Shown piece by piece: positions 17,492 through 25,822 of a stretch of DNA of 64,000 nt. The notes below the pieces were generated by a model. The model was given only the letters and a program-made list of their open reading frames with translations. It had not been told where the DNA came from and ran no database searches. Within the stretch, counting starts at the first letter, position 1; the number at the start of each line of letters is the position of its first letter. The stretch covers positions 36,769 to 100,768 of the forward strand of contig CAVTLG010000003.1 of NCBI GenBank assembly GCA_963735495.1, read 5' to 3'. Source of the stretch: CAVTLG01 sp963735495. GTDB lineage: Bacteria; Chloroflexota; Ktedonobacteria; Ktedonobacterales; Ktedonobacteraceae. Position numbers and translations under genes: made by a program.

Positions 17492-18106
17492 ATGGGGCTA
17501 TGCAACTGGGATCTCTTTGTCCAGGCTGGTGTTCTGGAACGTCTTCAGAAGGCAGCCGGGGACGATTACCTCCAATGGCATTTCGATCACAGCAACCTGC
17601 CTGCTCCCTACACCAGCGACGCTTCCACGCCATTTGAAGTCGAAAGCGAAGAAGGCATTTCGATCAACTGGAACGCCCTGCTTGACCAGAGGCTGGATCA
17701 CCTGGAGCCGCCACCTCCCTCGCCTCCGGGCTACGAACTCTCCTCCGAGGATCACCTCCCGGCATTGAATGCGGCGCTGGAGATGCTCCTGTGGATTGAG
17801 GAAGAGAGCAGTGCCACGGTCTTTGTGCCTTTTGCGCCTTCCGATCGCACCTACGCCTTCGATCTGCTGCACCCGGATGGCAAGACTTTCTGGGTGGTTA
17901 TAACCACCAACCGCGTTCTTCTGGAGTGGCAGAGCCGATCAGCAGAGTACCGCCAGTATGCCCGGCAGCGGTTTGAGCAGATTCGTGATCCCAACGTGGG
18001 GCCGATCGATCGTGATTGGTTCGTCGCCGCCATGGTCGATCTGGCCAGCCAGTCTGTGCGCTATGGCCTGCCCGTTTTGATTAGCCTGCCAGCATCGAGG
18101 AAGTGA
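17492..18106 (+). CDS. unknown protein, second gene of MazG-containing operon
   Basis: The 204-aa product has a Trp-rich start (CNWDLFVQAGVLERL), a Pro-rich middle (LEPPPPSPPGYELS) and a C-terminal part with a beta-strand pattern (SSATVFVPFAPSDRTYAFDLL, TFWVVITTNRVLL) followed by helices. I do not recognise it. Its TGA overlaps the GTG start of the MazG-like gene (GTGA), so the two are translationally coupled. A link to nucleotide metabolism or defence is suggested only by this context. Confidence 0.6.
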   Translation: MGLCNWDLFVQAGVLERLQKAAGDDYLQWHFDHSNLPAPYTSDASTPFEVESEEGISINWNALLDQRLDHLEPPPPSPPGYELSSEDHLPALNAALEMLLWIEEESSATVFVPFAPSDRTYAFDLLHPDGKTFWVVITTNRVLLEWQSRSAEYRQYARQRFEQIRDPNVGPIDRDWFVAAMVDLASQSVRYGLPVLISLPASRK

Positions 18107-18435
18107 GTATGAGCAGCATGGCCCATTTACCAGAGCAGCCGACGCTCAAAGATCTCCAGAGCTACATGCAAGAGGTCTGCGCGGAACGCGGTTGGACCCA
18201 CGATACCTACGCGGAAAAATTCTTACTCTTCACCGAAGAGGTCGGCGAGCTAGCCAAAGCCATCCGCCAGTCCCAGAGACTCTACGCGGAGCAGGCCAAA
18301 CCCAGCTTCGCGCTCAGCGAAGAATTCGCGGACGTGCTCAGTTACCTGCTCGACCTGGCAAACCTGTTTCAGGTCGACCTGGAGCAAGCTTTCCGCGAGA
18401 AAGAGCGGCTCAACCAGACACGAACATGGGAGTAG
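18103..18435 (+). CDS. MazG-like nucleotide pyrophosphohydrolase
   Basis: The 110-aa product is a single all-alpha NTP pyrophosphatase domain. The first metal-binding helix is FTEEVGELAKAI and the second is LSEEFADVLSYLLDLANLF, giving the EExxE ... ExxD signature of MazG-type enzymes. These hydrolyse NTPs or dNTPs to monophosphate and pyrophosphate, and some phage-defence systems use relatives to deplete dNTPs. The start is GTG 18103, overlapping the previous stop; ATG 18109 is an alternative. It is the third gene of the operon and converges on the nuclease gene at 18444. Confidence 0.8.
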   Translation: MSMSSMAHLPEQPTLKDLQSYMQEVCAERGWTHDTYAEKFLLFTEEVGELAKAIRQSQRLYAEQAKPSFALSEEFADVLSYLLDLANLFQVDLEQAFREKERLNQTRTWE

Positions 18436-18443
18436 ATATTTCT

Positions 18444-19362
18444 TTAACTTACCTCGTAGCTTTTGAGCAAGAACTCTTTAGCACGTTCTAAATCTGCATC
18501 AGTTTTCAGAGAAATCTCTAAGCTGCCCGTTCCATAGTGACCAATCTTGCGCACATCGCGAGTAAACCCATCTTCCAATTGAATGTCATCCGGGTTTACT
18601 TTGACAAAAAGCACAATGCGCCTGGACTGGGCATGAACTTCTATGCAAGCAAAATTCTTGATGCGCCTGAAAGCAATATAGAACTTCAGCGTTTTCATCT
18701 GTACATCGTCACCGAGTGCTATCAAAAAAGCTTTAAGCGCCTCAAAACGATCCTGAACATCAGGCGCAGCTTGCGCTAATTGTTCCATAACAGTCTTTTC
18801 ATTGGATCTTCCCTGATTTTTCGCGGGCGTATCAGTAGGCGTTGCAATTGGTTGTGAGGTAACTGCACTTCCTAATTCAAGTAATAATAATTCAGTCCCA
18901 TATCTCCTATAGCGAATTAATTCGATATCACGATTGATCTGTTGTACTGCGTGCTCATCGTACTTTGTAAAATCGTTGGCGATACAAAGCAAGCGAGGAA
19001 ATGTCCATTCTATTTTGTCAGCTTCTTTCTCCCCGAGCTTTTTGAGCACAAGCAGTTCAAACTCAGCCTTGTGATCCATCAGCCAGTCGAGGTAGAAGAG
19101 ACCCTGGTTGATGACGTTTTCGTTCAGCGCACGCTTGTATTCAATGATCACAGGTGAACCATTCTCATCGATGCCTAGTGTATCTATTCTTCCCCCATGT
19201 GTTTTCCCCGTGGAATATTCGGTTGCTAAGAACTGTACTCCAAGCAAGGCATCTAGATTTTTCTCAATGAGGGTTTGTAGCGTTTTTTTCAATAGCAATG
19301 GAAGTACCTTGCAATTCCTGAAAGCTTCCATTGTGTATTTGGAATAACTTGATATCACTCAT
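18444..19362 (-). CDS. PD-(D/E)XK nuclease, DUF91/DUF5655-like, with homopolymer frameshift
   Basis: The C-terminal 280 residues are intact. The nuclease core GGRIDTLGIDENGSPVIIEYKR contains the Asp and the Glu-x-Lys, followed by ALNENVINQGLFYLDWLMDH; the last ~110 residues form a DUF5655-like tail (VMEQLAQAAPDVQDRFEALK). The natural N-terminus is in another frame: ATG 19362 gives MSDIKLFQIHNGSFQELQG and continues to IAIEK. It then needs one A removed from the A7 run (19283-19289) to join TLQTLIEKNLDALLG. A GTG at 19358 opens the track frame but lacks that front. Either the gene is broken, slippage restores it, or the run is miscalled. Relatives act on DNA; the role here is inferred as defence. 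Confidence 0.75.
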
Positions 19363-19422
19363 TCTCTATATAACTCAAAATTTACTTAAAATCTCATTCT
19401 TCTCATTTACGGCCTCTTTCCA

Positions 19423-21054
19423 CTATGTATCTGGTTGCGCATCTTTCCAATCTTCCGGTATCTGAATTTTTGCTTCTATTCCTGCATTTTCTTTAAGCAA
19501 ATACAGTAGATTGCTTCCACTCAGCAGTTCTAGTGGCTTGCCTTCGGCGAATTCAAACGAAGCTTTTCCATAGCCACTAGTCGTTACCAATATTCCTTTT
19601 GAAGCTCCTTCATTTTGCACAGTACCATAAAGATCGCGTACTGCACTTACACCAACAGTATGCTTATAACGTTTGGCTTGGATAACCACTTTCCCACCAA
19701 AAATGGGACGCGTATCAAATGCCACACAGTCGACTCCTCCATCACGCGATGCCTGCGTTTGCCGTGTTTCCAGGCCCATTTTTTGAAATAAGTTGGTGAT
19801 GAGAGACTCGAATTCCGTAGGAGTAAGCTCCATCAAGTTAGGACGTTGATCAAGTTCCGAAAGTACATCAACCTCTTCAACAAAACGAGCATCAACCATA
19901 TTGAATTCCAGGACAGGCCGTACCGGAGCCAATTCTACAGGGCTTTTAGAGACAGAAGCATTGAGGGTGATAAGACAAGTCTGTGGGTCCACCTGACTCA
20001 AATTCAGTTTCATGAAGACATCACGACTAGTACGAATGGTAATAAGGCAGGTACGTATAGATCGTCCTGTTCCTTTATCAATACTGTCAACATAGCCATT
20101 GAAAACAATCATATCCAAATGCTTCGTACGATCAGCACAGAATAGTTCATAGAGAGTACGTAGCGTAATCTGTGCAATGGTAGAAGAATACAGAGTTTTT
20201 CGTTGTGCCAGTGGCCGAGACGTCTCCGTAACGCTATCTTTTGACTTTATATATTTATAGATACCAATTTCAGGGATGACCTCAAATGCAGGCAAGTCAT
20301 ACTCAACCACCAACTGTTTAGACTCAGGCACATAGGCTAGTTTCGCTTGTTGCGGAAAACTGTCAGGATAAGCGCTTGAGGCAAGCACCATCGTAAAATA
20401 CTCAACAACGGCCTGGGGAGAACCAGCGAGCCAATCACGCTGAAAGCTATCTATCTCAGCATGCTGCACGGCAACTCGCTGCTGCTCTTCTAATACTTGA
20501 CGCTCAAATTGTGATCTCATTTCTGAAAGTGCCTGCTGGCGAGCAGCTTCACGGCTTACATGAATGGCCACATGAGACCTATACAGATCCTGTGCTCTCG
20601 CGACCTCTTGAGCATATTTTTCCTTCGCGCCTGGTAAGAGTTTCTGAAATCCAGTCAGTTCTGGTGGCTTATACATAGCTTGTGGCGGTGGTTCTGGTGT
20701 CGCCAGGGTTCCAGGGTTGAATATAGGCAAATTAGGAGCTTGTTTCAGGGACTGAATATCAATGTAAGTATCTAAAGAAAGAGAGCGCACTAACAGGCTT
20801 TCCAGTAATTTTACCTGCTGCTCCAACTGCTCATTCTGATAATTAACCTGAGCTATTCTTGACTCCACATAGAGTCTAGCCCGTTCTTTTTGATCAGCAG
20901 TTTTAGCTTGTTCATAAGCTTTTTTAGCCTTCTCAGCTTCCTTTGCAGCTTTCGACTGTAATTTATCCATCTCACGATAATGGGCAAGCCGCTTTTTTTC
21001 TGCATCACGTTGTGCCCGTGCAAGGGCATGTACCAGTCCACTTCTCCGTGCCAT
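19423..21054 (-). CDS. Mrr-type restriction endonuclease with coiled-coil N-terminus
   Basis: The 543-aa product ends in an Mrr_cat nuclease domain (about residues 415-530). The core is FESLITNLFQKMG, RDGGVDCVAFDT and VVIQAKRYK, giving the Asp ... Gln-x-Lys site of Mrr enzymes, then a long SVLVTTSGYG-like helix-strand block. Residues 10-85 and 165-200 are charged coiled coils, and the middle (about 215-400) is an unassigned beta-rich domain that may recognise the trigger. Mrr enzymes cut methylated or otherwise modified foreign DNA. ATG 21054 follows AAGGAG at 9 nt; the ATG at 21072 overlaps that site. It lies between the nuclease at 18444 and Kiwa. Confidence 0.8.
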   Translation of the reverse strand: MARRSGLVHALARAQRDAEKKRLAHYREMDKLQSKAAKEAEKAKKAYEQAKTADQKERARLYVESRIAQVNYQNEQLEQQVKLLESLLVRSLSLDTYIDIQSLKQAPNLPIFNPGTLATPEPPPQAMYKPPELTGFQKLLPGAKEKYAQEVARAQDLYRSHVAIHVSREAARQQALSEMRSQFERQVLEEQQRVAVQHAEIDSFQRDWLAGSPQAVVEYFTMVLASSAYPDSFPQQAKLAYVPESKQLVVEYDLPAFEVIPEIGIYKYIKSKDSVTETSRPLAQRKTLYSSTIAQITLRTLYELFCADRTKHLDMIVFNGYVDSIDKGTGRSIRTCLITIRTSRDVFMKLNLSQVDPQTCLITLNASVSKSPVELAPVRPVLEFNMVDARFVEEVDVLSELDQRPNLMELTPTEFESLITNLFQKMGLETRQTQASRDGGVDCVAFDTRPIFGGKVVIQAKRYKHTVGVSAVRDLYGTVQNEGASKGILVTTSGYGKASFEFAEGKPLELLSGSNLLYLLKENAGIEAKIQIPEDWKDAQPDT

Positions 21055-21238
21055 ACATTCTTTCTCCTTCATCCCTACGTAAAATAATGTGCAATTTTCT
21101 GTATGAGTACTATTGAAGTAATACTTATATTTAATAACTCAACTATGTAGTACCCAATATTAACAGAGAATAAACAGAAATGCAAGATCGATTTTTCGAT
21201 ATAACATAGACGATACGTACTAACAAGTACTTTATAGC

Positions 21239-21478
21239 CTATGCAACACAATCCTTACTCAAATTCTCAGTCTGCTCAATCAGCGTATTGACCGCCTCTT
21301 CCCGCTTCTCCTGCGGATAACCATGCTTCTTTAGCAGGCGTTTGATGATGACGCGTATGTTGGCGCGCGTACTCTCCTTGAGCGCCCAATCTATCGTTAC
21401 GCTGCGACGCACTGCCACTATCAGCTCTTGCGCAATAACTTTGAGTTGTACATCACCCAAAACCTCTAGCGCGCTCTT
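21239..21478 (-). pseudogene. type I restriction HsdR remnant, C-terminal end
   Basis: About 80 codons, open up to about 21478, read as the C-terminal domain of type I restriction subunit R: LGDVQLKVIAQELIVAVRRS, then TIDWALKES, RANIRVIIKRLLKKHGYP and a final helix. The nuclease and motor parts are absent and no HsdM or HsdS is near. The KwaB stop lies directly at its truncated front, so Kiwa (or the event that brought it) appears to have replaced the rest of a type I system. Confidence 0.75.
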
Positions 21479-22475
21479 ATATTGGCCTTTTTCCCGTCAC
21501 TTCGTAGTTCTGTTCAGTGAGCTTGGACCATAAGTAATCATCATCTAAAAGCTTAAGAATGATCCATCTCTGCTTTTTGTCATAGACAAGCATCTCTTTA
21601 CCTTCCACTTCTACTATCTGTAATGGTAATTTATTTTGTTCGATCACTTGTTTGATATGATCCATCGTGATTTTGCTCAGGTAAGGTTGGGTAGCAATAT
21701 TCTTGAGTTTGCGCAATTTTAGGATATGTTTTTCACAATCCTGAGCAAAATCGTCAAAGTTTTGGATAGGTACCGTAGTCTTGATGGTGTTAAGCGCATC
21801 CTGAGCGACGGTACGTACCGTCTCGAAAAAACGAAATATGTTTTGAAAGTTTTCTTTATTAAAGATAAACATGACGCCACTACGGCTCATACAGTCTATT
21901 TCTCGATCAAAAAGGAGCAGTGGTTGTGTCACTTTGTCATAGCTTCCATCGTGCAGCCAGGCTGCAAAGATAGATGAGCGGTGCAGCCGTCGCATAGGGG
22001 TATAGACACGGAAGAAATACACGGGATCGCCCTCTGGAGGCTGAATTACGATGATGTAGAAATGCAGATCACCTATAAATTTCTCGTCTTTCTCAAAAAT
22101 GTCCATACCAGCTAAAGACAAGAGCGGACTAATTTGCTCCAATAGAATGTTATAAGCGGATAAATCAATCCGCTCAATCTCATATGCTTCTGGTTTACTA
22201 GTGGTAGCAAATTCGGGTAATAGTAAATCCTGTGCCTCCCACTCGCTTTTGTAGCGTTTGATTAGCTCTGCCACAATATTACTGAATTCAGCGGCTACCG
22301 TATCTGTGATCCTTAGTCGCTCGAAACGAGGAACGGCTTCAGTCTTCGCGACTGAAGCCAAACATACTGTTATTGTACATTTCTTGATGTCAAGAGTCAG
22401 AACACTATCAAAAACATCCTGGTGGCTATGCGCCAAAACTGCTGACTCATTTTTAAGAGCTGTTATTTCACCCAC
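21477..22475 (-). CDS. kwaB: Kiwa anti-phage protein KwaB (DUF4868)
   Basis: The 332-aa product has the DUF4868 layout: an N-terminal alpha/beta part, a middle with LHFYIIVIQPPEGDPVYFFR and the phrase LLFDREIDCMSRSGVMFIF, then NKENFQNIFRFFETVRT, and a helical C-terminal part. In known Kiwa systems KwaB is the partner that the membrane sensor KwaA holds and that acts against phage DNA replication or transcription. Its start overlaps the kwaA stop by 13 nt, as in other Kiwa pairs. I assign it from the DUF4868 pattern plus the neighbouring four-helix protein. A search against KwaB profiles would settle it. Confidence 0.75.
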   Translation of the reverse strand: MGEITALKNESAVLAHSHQDVFDSVLTLDIKKCTITVCLASVAKTEAVPRFERLRITDTVAAEFSNIVAELIKRYKSEWEAQDLLLPEFATTSKPEAYEIERIDLSAYNILLEQISPLLSLAGMDIFEKDEKFIGDLHFYIIVIQPPEGDPVYFFRVYTPMRRLHRSSIFAAWLHDGSYDKVTQPLLLFDREIDCMSRSGVMFIFNKENFQNIFRFFETVRTVAQDALNTIKTTVPIQNFDDFAQDCEKHILKLRKLKNIATQPYLSKITMDHIKQVIEQNKLPLQIVEVEGKEMLVYDKKQRWIILKLLDDDYLWSKLTEQNYEVTGKRPI

Positions 22476-22990
22476 GGAATCTTCTCCAAAAAGACATTTC
22501 TACCCATATCAACAATACGTACCGTCTCGCCTCGCTTAATGCGCCGACGTGTAATCAGAGAATATGACTCTGCCTCATTGTCTATAGTGATCTCATAGAG
22601 ATGGTAACCAAGAATGCTAAACATAGGATTAATGCTTATCATTTCTGAGTTAATATAGACAATGCCCAACACTATCATGAAAATTAGCAGTACGGCGATC
22701 TGTTGCCAGCCGTTTAACGGAAACGCCACAAACGGGATAATATAGCTGGCAATATAGCCCATTACATCTCCATCGCGTATCTGCCGTCCAGTAATCTTCC
22801 CTTGAATTGCTGCCATGCCCGGGGCGATTTTGAAAAAGTATACATAGGTAAATATCAACCCAACAACTCCGATGACCAATGCGCTCCATGCCAACACTGG
22901 CTGCTGTGTCAAGAAAAGTATCCACATAATGAGCGCTAACGGAAAGTACGAGCTAATAAACAACATGCAGCGTACGAAAATGGTAGGCAT
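22463..22990 (-). CDS. kwaA: Kiwa anti-phage membrane protein KwaA
   Basis: The 175-aa product has four transmembrane helices at about residues 8-28, 32-52, 75-95 and 97-115, and a cytoplasmic C-terminal tail. The phrase YINSEMISINPMFSILGYHLYEI after helix four is typical of KwaA proteins, followed by a short beta-barrel-like tail (SLITRRRIKRGETVRIVDMG). KwaA senses phage infection at the inner membrane and releases KwaB. AAAGGA lies 9 nt before the ATG, and the kwaB start overlaps its stop. It is the first gene of a leftward operon in the defence island. Confidence 0.75.
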   Translation of the reverse strand: MPTIFVRCMLFISSYFPLALIMWILFLTQQPVLAWSALVIGVVGLIFTYVYFFKIAPGMAAIQGKITGRQIRDGDVMGYIASYIIPFVAFPLNGWQQIAVLLIFMIVLGIVYINSEMISINPMFSILGYHLYEITIDNEAESYSLITRRRIKRGETVRIVDMGRNVFLEKIPWVK

Positions 22991-23654
22991 GTTTATATCC
23001 TTTCAGCTAGGGGGCAGTCTCTTTTTACTTCCAGACTGTTCTCTATTCCTATTCTTAATCTCTCCAGCAAAAGGAGTAATAAAAAGCCTCGAACCCACAT
23101 TCCACGGCCTGGCATATGGCTCTTTCAGCATATTATAAAGTATCAGTGGAGAAGATATCCTGTGTAGCTGTAGATTATACAGCAAAAGCAGTTTCACCCA
23201 CAACTTTTATATTCAGCATTCATAGCCGTACAATAATGGATGAGCAGAGATATTGTCAAGTGAAAAGTTTGTATCAAAGAAGAAAAAGGACAATAGGCCC
23301 GCCTCTGTCCTATCTCTATGGGATACTTGCTTCTATCAACCATATTAGCTATTGTTGTGACGTCTGCACAATAAAAGCGGGCATATAAATGCGGATGCAA
23401 TCTTGCGATGTAACTGCATACAACGCGTAAGGGCCATTCATTCCAGCGAGGCTGAAATAGTTACGATTCTACTCAAGTGAGAAATTCTCTGAAGTCCTGA
23501 GCACCTCATACACTGATTGCGCCCACATGCGAACACTATCGCAATAGTTGTCCGCGCCATCCGCTATCACATTTGCGGCATACCTACAGTGAGCACAAGA
23601 GACCGGCTCACTTTTTCCTGTTCTGGTGTCACCTCTTGACTCTCCGACATGAGA
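22991..23654. other. intergenic region upstream of Kiwa, no gene recognised
   Basis: Both strands hold only short frames without family features. It contains the kwaAB promoter region on the minus strand. It also separates Kiwa from the convergent-looking beta-helix gene and probably marks the right edge of the defence island. Confidence 0.4.
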
Positions 23655-23699
23655 GAGGCAAGAGGGCAAAAACACCGGCTGTTTTTGCTCTCTTGCCTC
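23655..23699 (-). terminator. 19-bp hairpin downstream of the beta-helix gene
   Basis: GAGGCAAGAGGGCAAAAAC (23655-23673) and 23681-23699 are inverted with a single G-T pair and a 7-nt loop, about 58 nt past the stop. Confidence 0.7.
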
Positions 23700-23756
23700 C
23701 GAGACTCCCTGTTGCATTCATGCAGGGAAGTGGTCATTACCGCAAAGGCGCAGATT

Positions 23757-24956
23757 CTAAAAGAGGCAACTGATATCGCTGGAGGGGATGGAGTGGTTAC
23801 CACCCCCATTGTTGATGGAACCCCCACAGTTGTTAGGATGGTTGTTTATCAGAGTGCTGTTGCTGATAGTCATCACATCAGTAGACCCGTTATTGATGCC
23901 GCCACCATTGCCGGAGGTGGCCGTGTTATTGGCGATGAAGCTCCCGACGACGGTCACCATGCCACTAAACTCGTTGTCGATGCCGCCGCCATTGTTGCTG
24001 GCTGTGTCGTTGGCGATGAGGCTCTTGCTTATGTTCAGCGTGCCACCGTTGAAGATGCCGCCACCGCCAAAGGTACTGTTGATGGAGGCTGTGTCGTTGG
24101 CGATAAGGCTCCTGGTAATGGTCACCGTGCCACCGGCACCACTGAAGATGCCACCGCCTAGTCCTGTGATGGCTGTGTTATTAGTGATGCTGCTCTTGCT
24201 TATGTTCAGCGTGCCTCCGACCGTATTGAAGATGCCTCCACCATTGCCGATGACCGTGTTGTTGGCGATGCTGCTCTTGCTTATGTTCTCCATACCATCA
24301 TTGTTGAAGATGCCGCCGCCGAACCTGCCGAAAGCCGTGTTATTGGTAATGCTGCTCTCGGTGATGGTCACCGTGCCACCGGACTCGCTGAAGATGCCGC
24401 CGCCTAGGCCGCCGCTGTTGTCGACGACTTGGGCCGTGTTATTGATGATGCTGCTCTTGCTTATGTTCAGCGTGCCTCCATTGTTGTCGATGCCACCACC
24501 GTTGCCGGTGGTGGCCGTGTTGTTGACGAAGGTGCTGCTGCAGATGGTCACCGTGCCTCCATTATTGGCGAGGCCACCACCATTTGTCGAAGACCCCTTG
24601 GTAATGGTGAGAGTCTTGAGCGTGAAGGTGACGCCGCTGTTCACGACGAAGACCTCTACACTGTTGTTGCCATCGAGGGTGACTTGCTGCCCGTCACCGT
24701 CCAGCGTGATGTTTGCGGCAATGGTCAGCGTCTTGGTGAGCAGAATATCTCCACTACAGCCAAAGACGATGGTTTCTCCGTTGGTCGCGGTGCTGATCGC
24801 CATTTGCAGTTGCGTCTCATCGCGACAATCGGCGATGACAACGTACCAACGCGCAGCGGCATGGACGAGGCTCTGCCGTGGGTTGACCAGCCCCAGCAGT
24901 CCGACGAGCAGGGCCAGGGCTAGCAACAAGAGCAAGTGGGTTCTTTTTCGTGTCAT
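23757..24956 (-). CDS. secreted right-handed beta-helix repeat protein
   Basis: The 399-aa product starts with a clear signal peptide (MTRKRTHLLLLLALALLVG, cleaved near VHAAA). It then has an N-terminal cap (DCRDETQLQMAISTATNGETI) and at least nine repeats of the type GGGIFNNGGTLNISKSSI-NNTA, about 20-25 residues each. This is the choice-of-anchor or polymorphic-outer-membrane-type beta-helix fold, used in surface proteins and polysaccharide-active enzymes. No catalytic motif is visible. ATG 24956 has AAAGGA 10 nt upstream and fits the signal peptide, so the frame to 25166 is too long. The repeats show in DNA as a GCCGCCACC-rich array, which explains the open antisense frame. Confidence 0.75.
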   Translation of the reverse strand: MTRKRTHLLLLLALALLVGLLGLVNPRQSLVHAAARWYVVIADCRDETQLQMAISTATNGETIVFGCSGDILLTKTLTIAANITLDGDGQQVTLDGNNSVEVFVVNSGVTFTLKTLTITKGSSTNGGGLANNGGTVTICSSTFVNNTATTGNGGGIDNNGGTLNISKSSIINNTAQVVDNSGGLGGGIFSESGGTVTITESSITNNTAFGRFGGGIFNNDGMENISKSSIANNTVIGNGGGIFNTVGGTLNISKSSITNNTAITGLGGGIFSGAGGTVTITRSLIANDTASINSTFGGGGIFNGGTLNISKSLIANDTASNNGGGIDNEFSGMVTVVGSFIANNTATSGNGGGINNGSTDVMTISNSTLINNHPNNCGGSINNGGGNHSIPSSDISCLF

Positions 24957-25167
24957 GGTCAACGATCCTTTCTGTTCTTGTGGATAGCCCGCACCAGAGA
25001 GCGATCTCACCGAGACACAGGGCATACTTTTTCTGCCAGTGTCTCTCTTTCTCTTCCCAGCATACCTCTCCTGCTGAACACAGAGATGTCTATCCCACGA
25101 TGGATCGTTTGTCAGAAAACACAGAACGCTTTGCCAGGGATCTGGCGCAATGCCCACAGCATACAAA

Positions 25168-25638
25168 CTAGAGCAGCGCAGGATCAGTACCCGCCTCTGC
25201 CACCTGTTTCAAGAAGCTGTTCCTGGTCAGCAACAGCCCTTTCATGTAGCGCGTGAGCACCAACATCTCAGCCAACCGCCCCAGGATACCCAATGGAGCA
25301 CGGAACGTAAACTGATCGATCATCAGCGTTCCAGACCCCTGAGCAACAAACTCATGAACATGGGTTATTTCCTGAAAGGCCCCCTGCACCATTTCATCGG
25401 TAAAACGGGATGGTCGTTCATAGGCCGTAATCTTTGAGGTCAGATGTTGCTTGATACCAAAATGCACCGCCTCCCAGGTCACAGTATCACCAAGTTTCAT
25501 CATCCCCGAAGTCACACCCGCTACCGGGCGCTCATGTGTCTGCGCTACCGAGTGACGATGCAGGTCAATGCTCAGCGACAGATCGAAACAGCGCTCTATA
25601 GGAGCGTCGATAAACGTTTCTAAGCGAATGTCAGCCAT
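25168..25638 (-). CDS. SRPBCC (START/Bet v1-like) family protein
   Basis: The 156-aa product has the SRPBCC pattern: IRLETFIDAPIERCFDLSL at the front, then GVTSGMMKLGDTVTWEAVHFGIKQHLTSKI, the FTDEMVQGAFQEITHVHEF strand region, and a long C-terminal helix. It resembles the polyketide-cyclase-like/YfiH-type branch that binds small hydrophobic ligands. The ligand is unknown. AAGGAG lies 8 nt before the ATG. It lies between the beta-helix gene and a family A repeat. Confidence 0.7.
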   Translation of the reverse strand: MADIRLETFIDAPIERCFDLSLSIDLHRHSVAQTHERPVAGVTSGMMKLGDTVTWEAVHFGIKQHLTSKITAYERPSRFTDEMVQGAFQEITHVHEFVAQGSGTLMIDQFTFRAPLGILGRLAEMLVLTRYMKGLLLTRNSFLKQVAEAGTDPALL

Positions 25639-25714
25639 ATCTTATCTCCTTACGCACATGAGGTAAAACAGTATAAGAGTTTCGCCCATAGACACGAACG
25701 TAAGAACTACTGAG

Positions 25715-25822
25715 TTTCGTTGATAAACGGGTAGGGGCGTCACCTCGCGTGCGCCCTGGCGGCGGTTGCAGAGACACGCTCCTACCCTATTTCTCGACAT
25801 TTCCCCGCGAGGATGGAGACCC
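25715..25822. repeat. family A palindromic repeat, copy 3
   Basis: The core reads CGGGTAGGGGCGTCACC...GACACGCTCCTACCCT, with the end CGAGGATGGAGACC. Its right half encodes the last eleven residues (GSPSSRGNVEK) and the stop of the ADP-ribosylglycohydrolase gene. Confidence 0.8.

Noticed and set aside
23788..24600. Repeats in the beta-helix gene as a CRISPR array
   Set aside because: Repeat units vary, lack unique spacers of fixed length, and translate into a regular beta-helix. No CRISPR array or cas gene is seen anywhere in the window.
23788..24987. Long plus-strand frame of 399 aa across the beta-helix gene
   Set aside because: It is the antisense of a Gly/Asn-rich repeat gene. It is almost only Pro, Leu and Met, has no ribosome binding site, and the minus strand has a signal peptide and repeats.
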